A DNA stretch of 54,399 nucleotides, taken from contig WHSU01000020.1 in assembly GCA_009379925.1 (NCBI GenBank), positions 1 to 54,399 of the forward strand. Reading direction: 5' to 3'. Source of the DNA: Dehalococcoidia bacterium (GTDB lineage: Bacteria; Chloroflexota; Dehalococcoidia; UBA2979). Positions 53,355 through 54,399 of this stretch are shown here, piece after piece (within the stretch, counting starts at the first letter, position 1; each line of letters begins with the position of its first letter). Position numbers and translations under genes: made by a program. Below the pieces are notes generated by a model. The model was given only the letters and a program-made list of their open reading frames with translations, was not told the origin of the DNA and did no database searches.

Positions 53355-54399
53355 GCCGCCGCCGCGAGACGGTCCCCCTTCCCGACGCGCCGGATCCAGC
53401 CCGCGACCACGCGGTCGAACGCCTCCACCACCCGAGGGTCGAACTGCGTCCCGCTGTGACGGTGGATCTCCGCTACCGCCTCCTCGAAGGGAAGCGCGCG
53501 CCGGTACGGGCGGTCCGTGGTCATCGCGTCCCAGGCGTCGGCGAGCATGAACACCCGCGCGCCCAGCGGGATCGCCTCGCCCGCCAGCCCATACGGATAA
53601 CCCGCACCGTCCCAGCGTTCGTGTGATGCCTCGATCAGCGCGGCAGCATCGCGCAGCGGCGGCACGTCGCGCACGATGCGCGCGCCGACGCCGGTGTGGG
53701 CATGCATCGCGACCCACTCGCCGTCGTCCAGCGCGCCTGCGCTTGGCTTGTGCAACACGGCGTCCGGCACCACGAGCTTGCCAATGTCGTGCAGCACCGC
53801 ACCGATGCGGAGTGCCGCCATCTCCGCGGAGCCCTGTGGGACGCCGAGCGATTCCGCGAGATCGAGGGCGAGGCCTTGCACCCGCTGGGAATGTCGCTCG
53901 GTCTCGCCGTCGCGCAGTTCAAGGGCCGTTGTCAGCGCGGCGAGCACACCCTGGACGGCTTCCTCCGCGCGTCGTTCGGCCTCCAGCGCGCGGCGTACGA
54001 GTGCCACCTCGGCCGCCAGCGCCGCCAGCGGCGCCGCCACGTCGACCCCGAAGTCGGCGCCTTTCGGTAGCGAGACCACGAGCGCGCCGGCGTCGCATGC
54101 GTTGTCGCGCACGGGCGCGGCGCCCAGGGTGCGCGAGCCCTCCGGACGGGCGACCGGCCGGCGCGCCAGACGAGCCTCGATGGCGAGCGCCGTAGGCGGC
54201 GTGCTGGGCGCAGCATCGCCGCGGGAGACGTGCATCGGCGCACGTTGCGGCCGCCCAGCCTCATCCCAGGCGAAGCTCCACGCCTCGACAGCGCCCGCCA
54301 GCTCCAGGGCCATGCGGGCGGCGGCGGCGTCCAGCGCCTCGGTGTCTGTGGCCGCGGCCAGCGTCTCGACGAGCCGCGCCCACGCTCGGACGGCGTCCG
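53351..54399 (-). CDS. GAF/HD-GYP cyclic di-GMP phosphodiesterase (5' end outside window)
   Basis: The frame is open to the right edge; ATG at 54313 is an internal candidate, since the sequence before it (LVETLAAATDTEALDAAAARMALELAG) looks like the first helix of a GAF domain. The GAF part spans about the first 130 visible residues. The HD-GYP domain has ALELRDGETERHSQRV, VLHDIGKLVVPDAVLHKP, MHAHTGVGARI, SHERWDGAGYPYGL, LADAWDAMTTDRPYR and the C-terminal GTQFDPRVVEAF, so it should degrade cyclic di-GMP. Its start lies beyond the window, so the upstream gene is unknown. Confidence 0.9.
   Translation of the reverse strand, partial: DAVRAWARLVETLAAATDTEALDAAAARMALELAGAVEAWSFAWDEAGRPQRAPMHVSRGDAAPSTPPTALAIEARLARRPVARPEGSRTLGAAPVRDNACDAGALVVSLPKGADFGVDVAAPLAALAAEVALVRRALEAERRAEEAVQGVLAALTTALELRDGETERHSQRVQGLALDLAESLGVPQGSAEMAALRIGAVLHDIGKLVVPDAVLHKPSAGALDDGEWVAMHAHTGVGARIVRDVPPLRDAAALIEASHERWDGAGYPYGLAGEAIPLGARVFMLADAWDAMTTDRPYRRALPFEEAVAEIHRHSGTQFDPRVVEAFDRVVAGWIRRVGKGDRLAAAA

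Overview
This is a very GC-rich, gene-dense bacterial chromosome segment, carrying mostly housekeeping genes. It has bacterial tRNAs with encoded CCA, many GTG and TTG starts, ATGA/GTGA stop-start overlaps, an F420/LLM-type oxidoreductase, lipoproteins, PAC2 and small zinc-ribbon proteins. This mix and the leaderless-type promoters point to Chloroflexota (Dehalococcoidia-like). That placement is inference from gene content, not a phylogenetic result.

Layout. 1-612: 3' end of a large serine recombinase whose reading frame runs into a tRNA-Arg gene, probably the edge of an integrated element; three tRNAs (Arg, Leu, Val) follow on the minus strand. 983-6694: LLM oxidoreductase, phosphotransferase, alpha/beta hydrolase, then an orphan PAS/GAF histidine kinase. 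6881-11873: lipoprotein, uvrC, xerC/D-type recombinase, GNAT. 11967-16943: enolase, an unrecognised protein, GAPDH, a membrane lipoprotein, a HAD hydrolase. 17266-20529: DUF1801, ffh, rpsP, khpA, rimM, tRNA-Ala. 20558-23665: FG-GAP-like lipoprotein, aminotransferase, membrane protein. 23836-26236: pseudo-receiver/phosphotransferase fusion overlapping an inositol-monophosphatase-family gene. 26244-33237: hydrolase, acyl-CoA synthetase, frameshifted amidohydrolase, DUF4097 plus ribbon-helix-helix pair, second phosphotransferase. 33277-44928: PAC2 gene, then a PyrR-controlled pyrimidine operon (pyrR-pyrB-pyrC-carA-GNAT-2H-like protein-carB-HAD-pyrK, and a small membrane protein). 45016-49389: NYN nuclease-like protein and mrp on the minus strand; facing them a zinc-ribbon gene, pyrD, a membrane zinc-ribbon protein and tRNA-Pro. 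49409-end: a 1247-residue GAF/GGDEF protein and a partial GAF/HD-GYP protein, with a tiny membrane ORF fitted exactly between them.

How the genes work together. The pyr genes cover bicarbonate and glutamine to orotate (carAB, pyrB, pyrC, pyrK plus pyrD); pyrE and pyrF are not in the window. Control is visible as a promoter, a PyrR-binding hairpin, a small leader ORF and an intrinsic terminator whose 3' arm carries the pyrR ribosome-binding site. eno and gap are glycolytic neighbours. ffh-rpsP-khpA-rimM is a classic secretion/ribosome-maturation cluster. The GGDEF and HD-GYP proteins would make and degrade cyclic di-GMP.

The parts most worth follow-up are the pseudo-receiver/kinase plus phosphatase pair, the leader upstream of the 97-residue zinc-ribbon gene with mutually exclusive hairpins and a 19-bp palindrome between divergent promoters, the pyr leader, the two non-pyr genes inserted between carA and carB, and the recurring TANNNT-6nt-start leaderless promoters. 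No CRISPR array, insertion sequence or replication origin was seen.
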